This document shows positions 35,120 to 42,748 of a stretch of 52,584 nt of DNA, one piece after another. Position 1 is the stretch's first letter, and each line of letters opens with the position of its first letter. The notes beneath the pieces were generated by a model. That model searched no databases, was not told the origin of the DNA, and saw nothing but the letters and a program-made list of their open reading frames with translations. A program made the translations under genes and the position numbers. The stretch comes from Bacteroidota bacterium. GTDB taxonomy: Bacteria; Bacteroidota; Bacteroidia; Cytophagales; Cyclobacteriaceae. The stretch spans positions 1 to 52,584 of the forward strand of contig QGUY01000002.1 of the NCBI GenBank assembly GCA_003242315.1. Reading direction: 5' to 3'.

Positions 35120-35869
35120 ATGGTAAAGAAATTCTTATTTGGGCTTTCCCTCGCCGTTTTGGCCTGGGGATGCGATAGCGGCGAGAAAGAACGTCTCCGT
35201 TCGCAGGTTGATTCCTTGCGTTTGGAGCTTGAGACGAGCCAGCAAATGGCGCAGTCGTTACAGGAAGTTGGCGCGCTGATCGACTCGATTGACGCGAGCC
35301 GTAACTTGCTGCGCACCGATGTTGTAGAAGGGACCAACTATACCAACTACGCGGAACGTCTGAAGAATATAAACGAGCACATCCGCCAAACTGAAAGCCG
35401 GATTGCCGAGTTGGAAGAATCCCTCAAGAACTCCAAGGGCGCTGCTTCCAACTATGCCGCAAGCATCAAGAGGCTTCGTGCGGACCTCGAAGCGAGGACG
35501 CAACAAGTGGCTGCACTTGAGCAGGAAGTTGAAAAGATGCGCGCTGAAAACGCAACGCTGGCTAAAACCGTCAACGAAAAAGATTCTGTTCTTGTCGTGA
35601 AGGACGACCTGATCCAGATGAAGGAACAGGATATCGCAGCACTGGAAACGCGCGTTGAAGAAATCAACACCGCTTCCCGTATGAGTCAGGCGGATCTCTA
35701 CTTCGCTCAGGCTCAGGCGCTGGAAACCGCGGCATCGCGCACCAAGTTCGCACCGCGCAAGAAGAAAGAAACTCAGCGTGAAGCACTCGAGTTGTACAAG
35801 TTGTCGCTCTCCCTGGGTAAAGAAGAAGCCCAGGCCCGCATCGACGAACTCGTGAAAGACCTTTCCTAA
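35120..35869 (+). CDS. Coiled-coil lipoprotein
   Basis: This 249-residue protein has a signal peptide and lipobox (LAWGC, lipidated Cys18). Residues 22-190 are almost continuous coiled coil with heptad Leu/Ile and high Glu/Lys/Gln (RSQVDSLRLELETSQQMAQSL, RIAELEESLKNSKG, QQVAALEQEVEKMRAENATL). The last 60 residues (DLYFAQAQALETAASRTK, EALELYKLSLSLGKEEAQ) read like a TPR-style helix pair. It probably acts as a periplasmic scaffold. I know no named family. It ends at a good terminator. Confidence 0.8.
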   Translation: MVKKFLFGLSLAVLAWGCDSGEKERLRSQVDSLRLELETSQQMAQSLQEVGALIDSIDASRNLLRTDVVEGTNYTNYAERLKNINEHIRQTESRIAELEESLKNSKGAASNYAASIKRLRADLEARTQQVAALEQEVEKMRAENATLAKTVNEKDSVLVVKDDLIQMKEQDIAALETRVEEINTASRMSQADLYFAQAQALETAASRTKFAPRKKKETQREALELYKLSLSLGKEEAQARIDELVKDLS

Positions 35870-35891
35870 TAATATAAGTCTTACCTGTAGC

Positions 35892-35927
35892 AAAGCCAGG
35901 CCCCGTTCCAGGGGCTTGGTTTTTTTG
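35892..35927 (+). terminator. Intrinsic terminator after the coiled-coil lipoprotein gene
   Basis: CCAGGCCCC and GGGGCTTGG (one G-T pair) form a 9-bp stem with a 6-nt loop, extended by A-T pairs and followed by seven T. Confidence 0.85.
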
Positions 35928-35992
35928 TGCCCAACTGAAAATGCGTTACATTGATGAGGGAAAGTGTGGAGGGGGAAGGGGTCTGGTAAGTT

Positions 35993-36036
35993 GGTGACCG
36001 GTCGTCGGTAATCAGTAGTCGGCAAACCGGTAGTAG
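35993..36036 (+). repeat. Second heptad repeat family, GGTNNTC-like
   Basis: Units are GGTGACC, GGTCGTC, GGTAATC, AGTAGTC, then GGCAAACC (8 nt) and GGTAGTAG: four in strict 7-nt phase. The base composition differs from the GATTTNN arrays but the 7-nt period is the same. Confidence 0.55.
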
Positions 36037-36205
36037 ATATACATCCCAGGTAATTGGGACATGTTGAGATGCACGGCCGTGCGTCTACCCAGTTACGCAA
36101 CTATTATAACGCTGCACCGATTGCCGATGACCTTTTCTCACCACATATTACTTACATTACTTTCACTCACTTTCCAACCAGTACATCACATATAGATCAC
36201 AACAA

Positions 36206-37108
36206 ATGCTTCCACAAGCAAAAATTCTTCGGGTATTTCAGTTGATTGCGTTGCTGAAGGGCGGTGGAAGGACGGTGGGACAGCTCGCCAGCCACCTGGA
36301 GACTACAGAGCGAACCATATATCGCTACTTCAAGCTGCTGGAGGAAATCGGGTTTATTATCGATCAGGATTTTAACGGCCGCTATTTTGTTCATCGCGAA
36401 GAAGGAGAAAACCCTGACGACCAGTTTACGCTGGAAGAGGTGAGTATATTGCGCCAGCTCATCCAGAGCGGTGCGGCCGGTCATCCCCTGCAGGAGGACC
36501 TCCTGCGCAAGCTCGCGTTCCACTCGGAGGCGCGCGACCTGCCGGAACAGTTCTTGAAACTGCGTGTGGCTAAGCTCTTCCGCAGGATCAACGAAGCCAT
36601 CGAAAACAAACGACAGGTGGTACTCAAGCATTACCACTCTGCCAACAGCCAGGAAATCACGGACCGGCTGGTGGAGCCATTCCGCTTTGGCGAAGGATTT
36701 CAATCCGTGCAGGCCCTCGACACCAAAGACAAGCAGTGCAAATATTTTAAGCTGGAACGTATCGGCGATGTCGTGGTACTCGACAAACCCTACAAATACG
36801 AGAAACTGCACGAGCGTACGAACACAGATGTATTTGGTATGAGCGGCCGTCGTGAAACATGGGTCACACTCAGACTCAGCCTTCGCGCCTACGTACTCAT
36901 GCGTGAAGAATTCCCGCTCACAATGCCATACCTTGAAAAAGATGAATCAAGCGAAACCCGCACATACATCTTCAATGGCCCCACACTTAATTTCAAAGGT
37001 GTCGGACGCTTCGTTATGGGACTTGCGGATGAGATCACCATCATCGGTCCCGCAGAATTCAAGGCGTACATTAAGGAAAAGCTGAAACAGCAGACACTCT
37101 TGAAATGA
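36206..37108 (+). CDS. WYL-domain transcriptional regulator
   Basis: This 300-residue protein has an N-terminal HTH_11/DeoR-type winged helix (residues 5-60: ILRVFQLIALLKGGGRTVGQLASHLETTERTIYRYFKLL) followed by a WYL domain (about 135-215) and a C-terminal extension (WCX-like). WYL proteins sense ligands such as nucleotides or DNA ends and control stress, defence and DNA-repair genes. No target can be named. The motif CACATATAGATCACA ends 4 nt before the ATG, and a near copy lies beyond the gene's 3' end (37197-37211), which could reflect autoregulation. Confidence 0.9.
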   Translation: MLPQAKILRVFQLIALLKGGGRTVGQLASHLETTERTIYRYFKLLEEIGFIIDQDFNGRYFVHREEGENPDDQFTLEEVSILRQLIQSGAAGHPLQEDLLRKLAFHSEARDLPEQFLKLRVAKLFRRINEAIENKRQVVLKHYHSANSQEITDRLVEPFRFGEGFQSVQALDTKDKQCKYFKLERIGDVVVLDKPYKYEKLHERTNTDVFGMSGRRETWVTLRLSLRAYVLMREEFPLTMPYLEKDESSETRTYIFNGPTLNFKGVGRFVMGLADEITIIGPAEFKAYIKEKLKQQTLLK

Positions 37109-37120
37109 CAAGATAACCAC

Positions 37121-37230
37121 CTATGTGCCCTATCTGGATCCCCATGTATCCTATATAGTTCAGGAATATTCAATTATCTTTTTGAACCACTTGGAACACA
37201 TAGATCACACAGGGCAGATAGTAGGCACAT
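37121..37230. repeat. Imperfect ~110-bp inverted repeat between the WYL and trmN6 genes
   Basis: CTATGTGCCCTATCT (37121-37135) is partly complementary to AGATAGTAGGCACAT (37216-37230), with an inner GTTCA/TGAAC pair (37158-37187 region). The right end includes the proposed ATG of trmN6. ATGT-NN-CCTAT occurs twice 21 nt apart in the left arm. It resembles CACATAG-type intergenic repeats common in Bacteroidota. Confidence 0.4.
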
Positions 37231-37933
37231 GAAGTACGTCATGCGATTCAAGCAATTCTCCATCCGACATGATCGCGTGGCGATGAAGGTCGGGATGGAC
37301 GGCGTGTTGCTTGGCGCATGGACTTCAGTAGATGATGTCAGTACAATACTCGATGTAGGCACTGGCTCGGGTGTTATTGCGCTCATGCTCGCCCAACGTA
37401 CGAACGCATCAGTCCACATCGACGCCGTCGAAGTCTCTGACGACGCCCTTCAGGCAGCGGAAAACTTCAACGCCTCCCCCTGGAAACACAGGCTGCGTAT
37501 TTATCACACTTCTGTACAGGCATTGGAGCCTGATAAACTCTATGATCTCCTGGTCACCAATCCCCCCTTTTACGTCGACGCGCTAAGACCACCGGACCCG
37601 GGGCGCGAAAGAGCGCGTCACGACCGGTTGTTGGGTCACGAAGACATTCTCGAAGCGGCCAACCGCCTCCTGAGCCAGCGGGGCCGGCTCAGCATCATCC
37701 TCCCCCTGGCCGAATCAAGACAATTCGAAACCCTCGCCGCACGCCATGGCTTCTATTGTTCAAAGGTGTGCGAGGTACAGTCAAAACCAGCCAAACCCCC
37801 TATCCGCCGCCTGATGGAGTTTGCAAGGACCCCCTACCCGCCCCAGCGCTCGTCTCTTTGCCTCCTGGACAACAACAGCCAACCTTCCACCGAATACCGT
37901 TCGCTTGTAGCCGATTTTTATCTTAATTTCTAA
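37229..37933 (+). CDS. trmN6: tRNA1(Val) adenine-37 N6-methyltransferase
   Basis: This 234-residue class I SAM methyltransferase is of the TrmN6/YfiC type, which methylates A37 of tRNA1(Val). The N-terminus RFKQFSIRHDRVAMKVGMDGVLLGAW is characteristic. Motif I is DVGTGSG (42-48) and the catalytic motif NPPF is at 111-114. The ATG at 37241 (before RFKQF) is an alternative start, because the first ATG lies in a repeat arm. Confidence 0.92.
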   Translation: MKYVMRFKQFSIRHDRVAMKVGMDGVLLGAWTSVDDVSTILDVGTGSGVIALMLAQRTNASVHIDAVEVSDDALQAAENFNASPWKHRLRIYHTSVQALEPDKLYDLLVTNPPFYVDALRPPDPGRERARHDRLLGHEDILEAANRLLSQRGRLSIILPLAESRQFETLAARHGFYCSKVCEVQSKPAKPPIRRLMEFARTPYPPQRSSLCLLDNNSQPSTEYRSLVADFYLNF

Positions 37934-37948
37934 GGCCATCAAGAAAAC

Positions 37949-37979
37949 CTTGTTTAAACACGCATTTTCATTACTTTAG
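37949..37979 (+). promoter_or_regulatory. Promoter of the yceI-like gene
   Basis: CTTG (37949-37952), a 19-nt spacer and TACTTTAG (37972-37979): one mismatch in the -33 box and a variant -7 box. The leader would be about 20 nt. Confidence 0.45.
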
Positions 37980-38005
37980 GGGGAGTAAAATCCAAACAAC
38001 CTCAT

Positions 38006-38578
38006 ATGAAAAAAATGAAATTCTTACTGATTGCGCTGCTCGCTTCGGGCACAGCCTTCGCTCAAACTACCTGGACTATCGACAAGGCTCACTCTAAGAT
38101 CGGTTTCAACGTCCTTCACATGGCGATATCAGAAGTAGAAGGTGAGTTCACTGATTTCGATGCCAAGGTTGTCAGCAAATCGGACGACTTCCACGATGCC
38201 GATGTTGAGTTTACAGCAAAGGTCGCTTCCATTGACACCGAAAACGAACGTCGTGACAATCACCTCAAGTCTGACGACTTCTTCAACGCCGAAAAATTCC
38301 CCGAAATCAAATTCAAGGGTAAGCTTGTAAAGGAAGGCAACGCTTACAAACTGAAGGGCGACTTCACCATGCGCGACGTCACCAAACCCGTAACATTTGA
38401 CGTTGTCTATGGTGGAACCATCGACACAGGTCGCGGCATGAAGGCTGGCTTCAAAGTAACCGGCACCATCAACCGCAAAGACTACAATCTGAAATGGGAC
38501 AACCGCCTTGCAGGTGGAGAACTCGTTGTGTCTGATGATGTCGACATCGTCTGCAAAATAGAAATGAACAAAGCCTAA
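38006..38578 (+). CDS. YceI family periplasmic lipid-binding protein
   Basis: This 190-residue protein has a signal peptide (LLIALLASGTAFAQ) and a YceI lipocalin-like barrel: WTIDKAHSKIGFNVLHM, VEGEFTDFDAKV, RRDNHLKSDDFFNAEKFPEIKFKG, TVDVTKPVTFDV-like and NRKDYNLKWDN. YceI proteins bind isoprenoid or other lipids in the periplasm, and their exact role varies. The gene is monocistronic with its own promoter and terminator. Confidence 0.94.
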   Translation: MKKMKFLLIALLASGTAFAQTTWTIDKAHSKIGFNVLHMAISEVEGEFTDFDAKVVSKSDDFHDADVEFTAKVASIDTENERRDNHLKSDDFFNAEKFPEIKFKGKLVKEGNAYKLKGDFTMRDVTKPVTFDVVYGGTIDTGRGMKAGFKVTGTINRKDYNLKWDNRLAGGELVVSDDVDIVCKIEMNKA

Positions 38579-38594
38579 AGGCTAGGAAAATACT

Positions 38595-38624
38595 AAAGCC
38601 CCCGGAATATTCCGGGGGCTTTTA
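38595..38624 (+). terminator. Intrinsic terminator after the yceI-like gene
   Basis: AAAGCCCCCGGAAT paired with ATTCCGGGGGCTTT is a perfect 14-bp palindrome (38595-38622) followed by T residues. It works in both directions by symmetry and ends 9 nt before the marR start. Confidence 0.93.
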
Positions 38625-38630
38625 CGCTTC

Positions 38631-39089
38631 ATGAAGATCGAAGACGAAATCAAACAGAAAGCCTTCCACAGCGTCCACCATAAGGCGGTGGTGAACCTCA
38701 TCTATACTTCTAACTGGCTGCTCGGCGCCCAACAAAAATTTCTTTCCCTTTTCGGTATCACGACACAGCAGTTCAACATCCTCCGCATCCTGCGTGGCCA
38801 GCATCCCAATGGCGTTTCTGCTACTACGATCAAATCGCGCATGCTCGACAGGAACTCCGACGTCTCGCGACTGCTCAACCGGCTCGTCAAAAAGGAGTTG
38901 ATCGTCAAGAAATCATGTCCGTCGGACAAACGCGCGACCGACATCTTCATCACTGAGCGCGGACTCCAGGTCCTCGACGAAATCAACAAGGAACGCCACA
39001 GAATCGACAACGTGCTTTGCCTTACTGATGCTGAAGCAGAGCTGCTAAGTGATTTGCTGGATAAGGCACGAGGAGGAAAGGATTTTTGA
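38631..39089 (+). CDS. MarR family transcriptional regulator
   Basis: This 152-residue MarR-type winged helix has recognition helix and wing in residues 55-110 (GVSATTIKSRMLDRNSDVSRLLNRLVKKELIVKKSCPSDKRATDIFITERG). It is probably a repressor of genes for small organic or oxidative stress; targets and ligand are unknown. The start is only 9 nt after the yceI terminator, so expression may depend on readthrough or on an internal promoter. The last two residues (Asp-Phe) and the stop are part of a heptad array. Confidence 0.9.
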   Translation: MKIEDEIKQKAFHSVHHKAVVNLIYTSNWLLGAQQKFLSLFGITTQQFNILRILRGQHPNGVSATTIKSRMLDRNSDVSRLLNRLVKKELIVKKSCPSDKRATDIFITERGLQVLDEINKERHRIDNVLCLTDAEAELLSDLLDKARGGKDF

Positions 39090-39177
39090 TTTGTGATTTG
39101 TGATTTTCGATTTGAGGTGGACCCAGCGGTCAAGCACAAATCACAAATCAAAAATCAAAAATCACTAATCACAAATC
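39081..39177. repeat. Heptad-phased array, copy C, double-armed between convergent genes
   Basis: Left arm: GATT at 39081, 39088, 39095, 39102 and 39109 (five units, strict 7-nt phase). Centre: about 20 nt. Right arm: AATC ending at 39142, 39149, 39156, 39163, 39170 and 39177 (six units, strict 7-nt phase). Each arm starts inside the end of the gene on its side: the MarR gene ends GAT-TTT-TGA and the M3 peptidase gene (other strand) ends GAT-TTG-TGA. The arms are complementary and could form one long A-T rich hairpin. Confidence 0.85.
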
Positions 39178-40890
39178 GTCCAGTTCCTCCCTCACAAAAT
39201 CCATCAACTCTCTTATGTACTCCCTGCTAAAATCAAAGCGTATCCCCGCGGCGGCGTATACCTCGGGAATACTTTTCATGTACCCCAGTGCAAGCGCCCT
39301 GCGATAGCCTGCAAGTCCCTCTTCCCTGTTGCGGCGGAAGTTGCGCCATACGGCGATCGCTCCGAGTTGCGCCATGCCGTATTCAATGTAATAGAAAGGC
39401 ACCTCGTAAAGGTGGAGTTGCTTTTGCCAGAGGTAGTCGCGTTCCTTTTCCAGTCCGCTCCAGTCGGTAACGCGGTCTGAAAATCTCCCGAAGATCTCAT
39501 TCCAGGCAGCACGGCGTTCCTCCAGCGAGTGCGTCGGATGCTCATATATCCAATGCTGAAACTGGTCGATCGTTGCCACCCAGGGAAGCGTTTCAATGAT
39601 GTCTTCAAGGTGCTCGCGACGGGCGCGTTTCAATTCAGCCTCATCTTCGAAGAAGACATCCCAATGATCCATTGACAACAGTTCCATCGACATCGAGGCA
39701 AGTTCAGCCACCTCTGAAGGGGTCGACTTGAAATCGTTCAGTTCAAGTTCTCGTGTAAGGAAATTGTGTATCGCATGTCCACCCTCGTGCATGATGGTAA
39801 CCATGTCACGCAACGTAGAGGTGGCATTCATGAAGATGAAGGGAACCCCAATTTCCGCGAGGGGATAATTGTACCCGCCTGGCGCCTTTCCCTTTCTGGA
39901 CTCAAGGTCGAGGTGACCCATTTGTCGCATGATGGCCAGGCAATCTCCTAAATAAGGATCGAGACGCCTGAACACTTCGATCGTCTTCTCGGTAAGTTCC
40001 TCGCCACTCCCAAAGGGTTTAAGTGGCGGACGAAGCTCGGGGTCGACGGCTTTGTCCCACGGACGCAGGCTATCGACTTTGAGCGACTCCTTTCTTGCTT
40101 TCGCGAAATCGTCAAGTATGGGCAGCGTTTCGGTCTCGATAGCCTTGTGAAAATCGAAGCAATCCTGCACCGTGTAATCAAAACGACCGAGCGCCTTGAA
40201 CATGTAATCGCGGAAGTTCTTAAACCCGGCGTTGATCGCAACCTGGTGACGCAACTCCACAAGGCGGGTAAAGGAGTCATTCAATGCGTCCTTATCGGCA
40301 AGTCGACGGGCCGCGATCTTCCGAAACACTTCTTCGCGCACCTTGCGGTCGGTCGACATCAGCAGGACACCGGCCTGCTGCAACGTCAACTCCTTGCCGT
40401 CCACCTCAACCGTCATCGCACCGGAGATCTGTCCGTACTTTTGCGTCTCCGTGTTGATTGCCGTAAACAACGGGACGTTTTCCTCCCGGAAGATTTCGAT
40501 CTCCTTCCTGAGGTTGCGAATCATGATATCATATCCCGGTAATTGGGCAACCTCCGACAGGAATGGAGATTCAGCCGCTTTGCGATTAAGTTTATCCGAC
40601 ACCGGGGCAATCTTCGGCTGAATGTTTTCGATGAAATCCTGGTAATGGGTTCGATACTCCTGGTTCTCAGTGTAACATGTCATACGGATGTATCGCCACG
40701 CCAGGTCCTCGGAGATTACGGATTCCAGCTCACTCCTGTCGCGAAACCATTTTTTCAGGTCCTCCGCTGAGGATAGTTCACGTTCGAGGAGGGCATCAAA
40801 ATATGGTTTCAGATCTTCCCAGACCGTTACCTTGAAATCTTCGGGGAGAAACTTGCGCTGAGGGCGCGTGATCTTCTCTGCTGTTTCCAT
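39169..40890 (-). CDS. M3 family oligoendopeptidase (PepF-like)
   Basis: This 573-residue zinc metallopeptidase of family M3 has the active-site motif HEGGH (H368, E369, H372) and the third zinc ligand in PSEVAELASMSMELL (E393/E396). The N-terminal helical part is typical of PepF/TIGR02289 peptidases, which cleave oligopeptides in the cytoplasm; no signal peptide is present. The last codons lie in the heptad array shared with the convergent marR gene. A promoter precedes it. Confidence 0.94.
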   Translation of the reverse strand: METAEKITRPQRKFLPEDFKVTVWEDLKPYFDALLERELSSAEDLKKWFRDRSELESVISEDLAWRYIRMTCYTENQEYRTHYQDFIENIQPKIAPVSDKLNRKAAESPFLSEVAQLPGYDIMIRNLRKEIEIFREENVPLFTAINTETQKYGQISGAMTVEVDGKELTLQQAGVLLMSTDRKVREEVFRKIAARRLADKDALNDSFTRLVELRHQVAINAGFKNFRDYMFKALGRFDYTVQDCFDFHKAIETETLPILDDFAKARKESLKVDSLRPWDKAVDPELRPPLKPFGSGEELTEKTIEVFRRLDPYLGDCLAIMRQMGHLDLESRKGKAPGGYNYPLAEIGVPFIFMNATSTLRDMVTIMHEGGHAIHNFLTRELELNDFKSTPSEVAELASMSMELLSMDHWDVFFEDEAELKRARREHLEDIIETLPWVATIDQFQHWIYEHPTHSLEERRAAWNEIFGRFSDRVTDWSGLEKERDYLWQKQLHLYEVPFYYIEYGMAQLGAIAVWRNFRRNREEGLAGYRRALALGYMKSIPEVYAAAGIRFDFSREYIRELMDFVREELDDL

Positions 40891-40920
40891 TGCGCTGCGT
40901 TTTCGGTTCTAGTCGCAGCT

Positions 40921-40953
40921 CAAAAATAACCCGAAAGACCAACGTTTCTGAAA
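40921..40953 (-). promoter_or_regulatory. Promoter of the M3 peptidase gene
   Basis: The minus strand has TTTC (40953-40950), a 21-nt spacer and a perfect TATTTTTG (40928-40921). The leader would be about 25 nt. Confidence 0.5.
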
Positions 40954-40963
40954 AAAAGCCGAA

Positions 40964-41386
40964 TTATTGACCTTCAACGAAGGATTGTTTCACATGGTCG
41001 ACAAAGTCGTTCCACTCGGCGGGAGACGGCTGGCCGTACCGAAACAAATCTATAAGATGATCGGCAAGCTGCGGCCTGAAGTTAAAGGCACGGATGGTCC
41101 TGTCAAGCATCGATTTTTCACGCTCGTTTACGGAACCGTCGAGGTAAGCAAGCACCATCAGGTCGTGGAGCAACCCCATTCGGTTACCAAGTCCGTCAGG
41201 AACGAACATCGATGCATCCTCCTCCTTGCTGTCCAGCAGTGCGTCTACCCTCGATGCTTCGACAGCACGTGAGGTTGCGATCTTGCGGATCACACGACGG
41301 GCCTTGTCGTTCAACGGGCCATCCACACCGGCCATCCGGACCAGCGTTCGCATGTGGCCAAGTTCGTGATCAGGCAATGGTTTCAT
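40964..41386 (-). CDS. TerB-like small helical protein
   Basis: This 140-residue all-helical protein has the pattern of the TerB superfamily (VRMAGVDGPLNDKARRVIRKIA and LMVLAYLDGSVNEREKSMLDRTIRAF; the DG in each half recalls the paired acidic repeats). TerB-like domains occur in tellurite-stress and membrane-associated signalling proteins; this one has no membrane segment. It lies 73 bp upstream of the M3 gene on the same strand. Confidence 0.72.
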   Translation of the reverse strand: MKPLPDHELGHMRTLVRMAGVDGPLNDKARRVIRKIATSRAVEASRVDALLDSKEEDASMFVPDGLGNRMGLLHDLMVLAYLDGSVNEREKSMLDRTIRAFNFRPQLADHLIDLFRYGQPSPAEWNDFVDHVKQSFVEGQ

Positions 41387-41630
41387 ACCGCTGCAAAAAA
41401 TTCTTTCACGCCTTTATCCAACAAATTCCCTTCCATCAGTATCCCGGCTGCTATACCAGCCGATGAACCGACACAAAACCGCGATTTCCGGCAGATTTCG
41501 CCATACTTTGTCTCGGAATCCGTTCCGTTCATTTTTCAAAATGGGACGCAACGTCCAATTTTTCGTCCGGAATCGATGCCGTCTGCAATACGCTATTTGC
41601 TATCTTGATTGCCCCTAAAACCCTTTTTTC

Positions 41631-42674
41631 ATGAAACTTTCCCTTAAGCCTTCGATTGCTTTATTGTACTCCGCACTCGTACTGTGTGGATGTGGTCGCG
41701 GAAGCAGCGATGGAGAGGCTACTTCTGCAGCTGACTCCGCAGCGTCCCTCGGAACCATTGAACGCCTGGACCCGTCTCTTAATGCGATCATCGCCGAAGA
41801 CGCGGACATCCAGGTTATCGCAGAAGGTCATGCGTGGACGGAGGGGCCGCTGTGGGTACCCGCGCACAACATGTTGCTGTTTTCAGACATCCCCCCGAAC
41901 AAGGTCTTCAAGTGGACGGAAGCCGGAGGCGTGGAAGAGTATCTTCATCCTTCGGGCTATACATCCCCAGAGCCATCGGGGCGTGCCGAGCCAGGTTCGA
42001 ACGGACTCATCCTCGACAAAGATGGTCGCCTCGTGTTGTGTCAGCATGGCGATCGGCAAATTGCCGTAATGGATGCTCCTCTCGATCAACCTGCTCCAAA
42101 GTTTATTGCTTTGGTTTCTGGTTATGAAGGAAAGAAATTGAACAGCCCCAACGACGCGATCTTCGACCGTGCCGGCAACCTTTGGTTTACGGATCCGCCT
42201 TACGGGCTTCCCAAAATCGATGACCCTACGAAGGAACTTCCATTCCAGGGTGTCTTTCGCGCGACGCCCGGTGGCGAAGTCCGGTTGCTGACGGATTCCA
42301 TTACTCGGCCCAATGGCATTGCTTTAACACCGGATGAAAAAACGCTCGTCGTGGCTAATTCCGATCCAGAAAAGGCCGTGTGGTATCAATACGATGTCAC
42401 CGCTGATGGCACCATCTCAAATGGTCGCATTCTTTATAACGCAACTGAAGAGGCAAAAACGGCGCCTGGTCTTCCGGATGGTCTCAAATTCGACAGCCAG
42501 GGTAACTTGTTTGCGACAGGTCCGGGTGGCGTGTGGATCTTTAATCCGCAAGGAGAACTCATTGGAAAGATCAGGCTAAATGGCCCGGCTTCGAACTGTG
42601 CGTTCACACCGAACGACAAGGTTTTGTTTATCACGAATGATGACCGCGTACTTCGCGTGCGCCTGCGTGATTAA
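41631..42674 (+). CDS. SMP-30/gluconolactonase-like lipoprotein
   Basis: This 347-residue beta-propeller has a lipoprotein signal (ALVLCGC, Cys21). Family motifs include EGPLWVPAHNMLLFSDIPPNKVFKW, NGLILDKDGRLVLCQHGDRQIA, LNSPNDAIFDRAGNLWFTDPPYGL and SRPNGIALTPDEKTLVVANSDP; the N, D and E metal ligands of SMP-30 enzymes are in these blocks. It is probably a periplasmic or outer-membrane lactonase acting on a sugar lactone. A terminator follows. Confidence 0.9.
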   Translation: MKLSLKPSIALLYSALVLCGCGRGSSDGEATSAADSAASLGTIERLDPSLNAIIAEDADIQVIAEGHAWTEGPLWVPAHNMLLFSDIPPNKVFKWTEAGGVEEYLHPSGYTSPEPSGRAEPGSNGLILDKDGRLVLCQHGDRQIAVMDAPLDQPAPKFIALVSGYEGKKLNSPNDAIFDRAGNLWFTDPPYGLPKIDDPTKELPFQGVFRATPGGEVRLLTDSITRPNGIALTPDEKTLVVANSDPEKAVWYQYDVTADGTISNGRILYNATEEAKTAPGLPDGLKFDSQGNLFATGPGGVWIFNPQGELIGKIRLNGPASNCAFTPNDKVLFITNDDRVLRVRLRD

Positions 42675-42690
42675 GAGTTCCATGGGAAGA

Positions 42691-42728
42691 AGGCCACACC
42701 GCTGCGGATGTGGTGTGGCTTTCTTTTT
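42691..42728 (+). terminator. Intrinsic terminator after the SMP-30-like gene
   Basis: GCCACACC (42693-42700) pairs with GGTGTGGC (42712-42719), with an 11-nt loop, followed by TTTCTTTTT. The ATG at 42710 lies inside it, which argues for the downstream start of the CDF gene. Confidence 0.8.
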
Positions 42729-42748
42729 GCGGGTATCGCGACCAATGC

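Larger units (their letters stand above)
35870..36205. other. 336-bp gap with terminator and GGTNNTC heptads
   Basis: It holds the terminator at 35892-35927 and the heptad repeat at 35993-36036. A GATCACA motif at 36187-36201 sits 4 nt before the WYL gene. No coding potential is seen. The stretch 36037-36186 shows nothing recognisable. Confidence 0.6.

Noticed and set aside
39081..39177. CRISPR array or phage attachment site
   Set aside because: The units are 7 nt without spacers, with no cas genes, integrase or tRNA nearby.
42710..42748. N-terminal extension of the CDF protein from an upstream ATG
   Set aside because: The ATG lies inside the terminator stem-loop of the preceding gene; the ATG at 42749 gives a normal CDF N-terminus.
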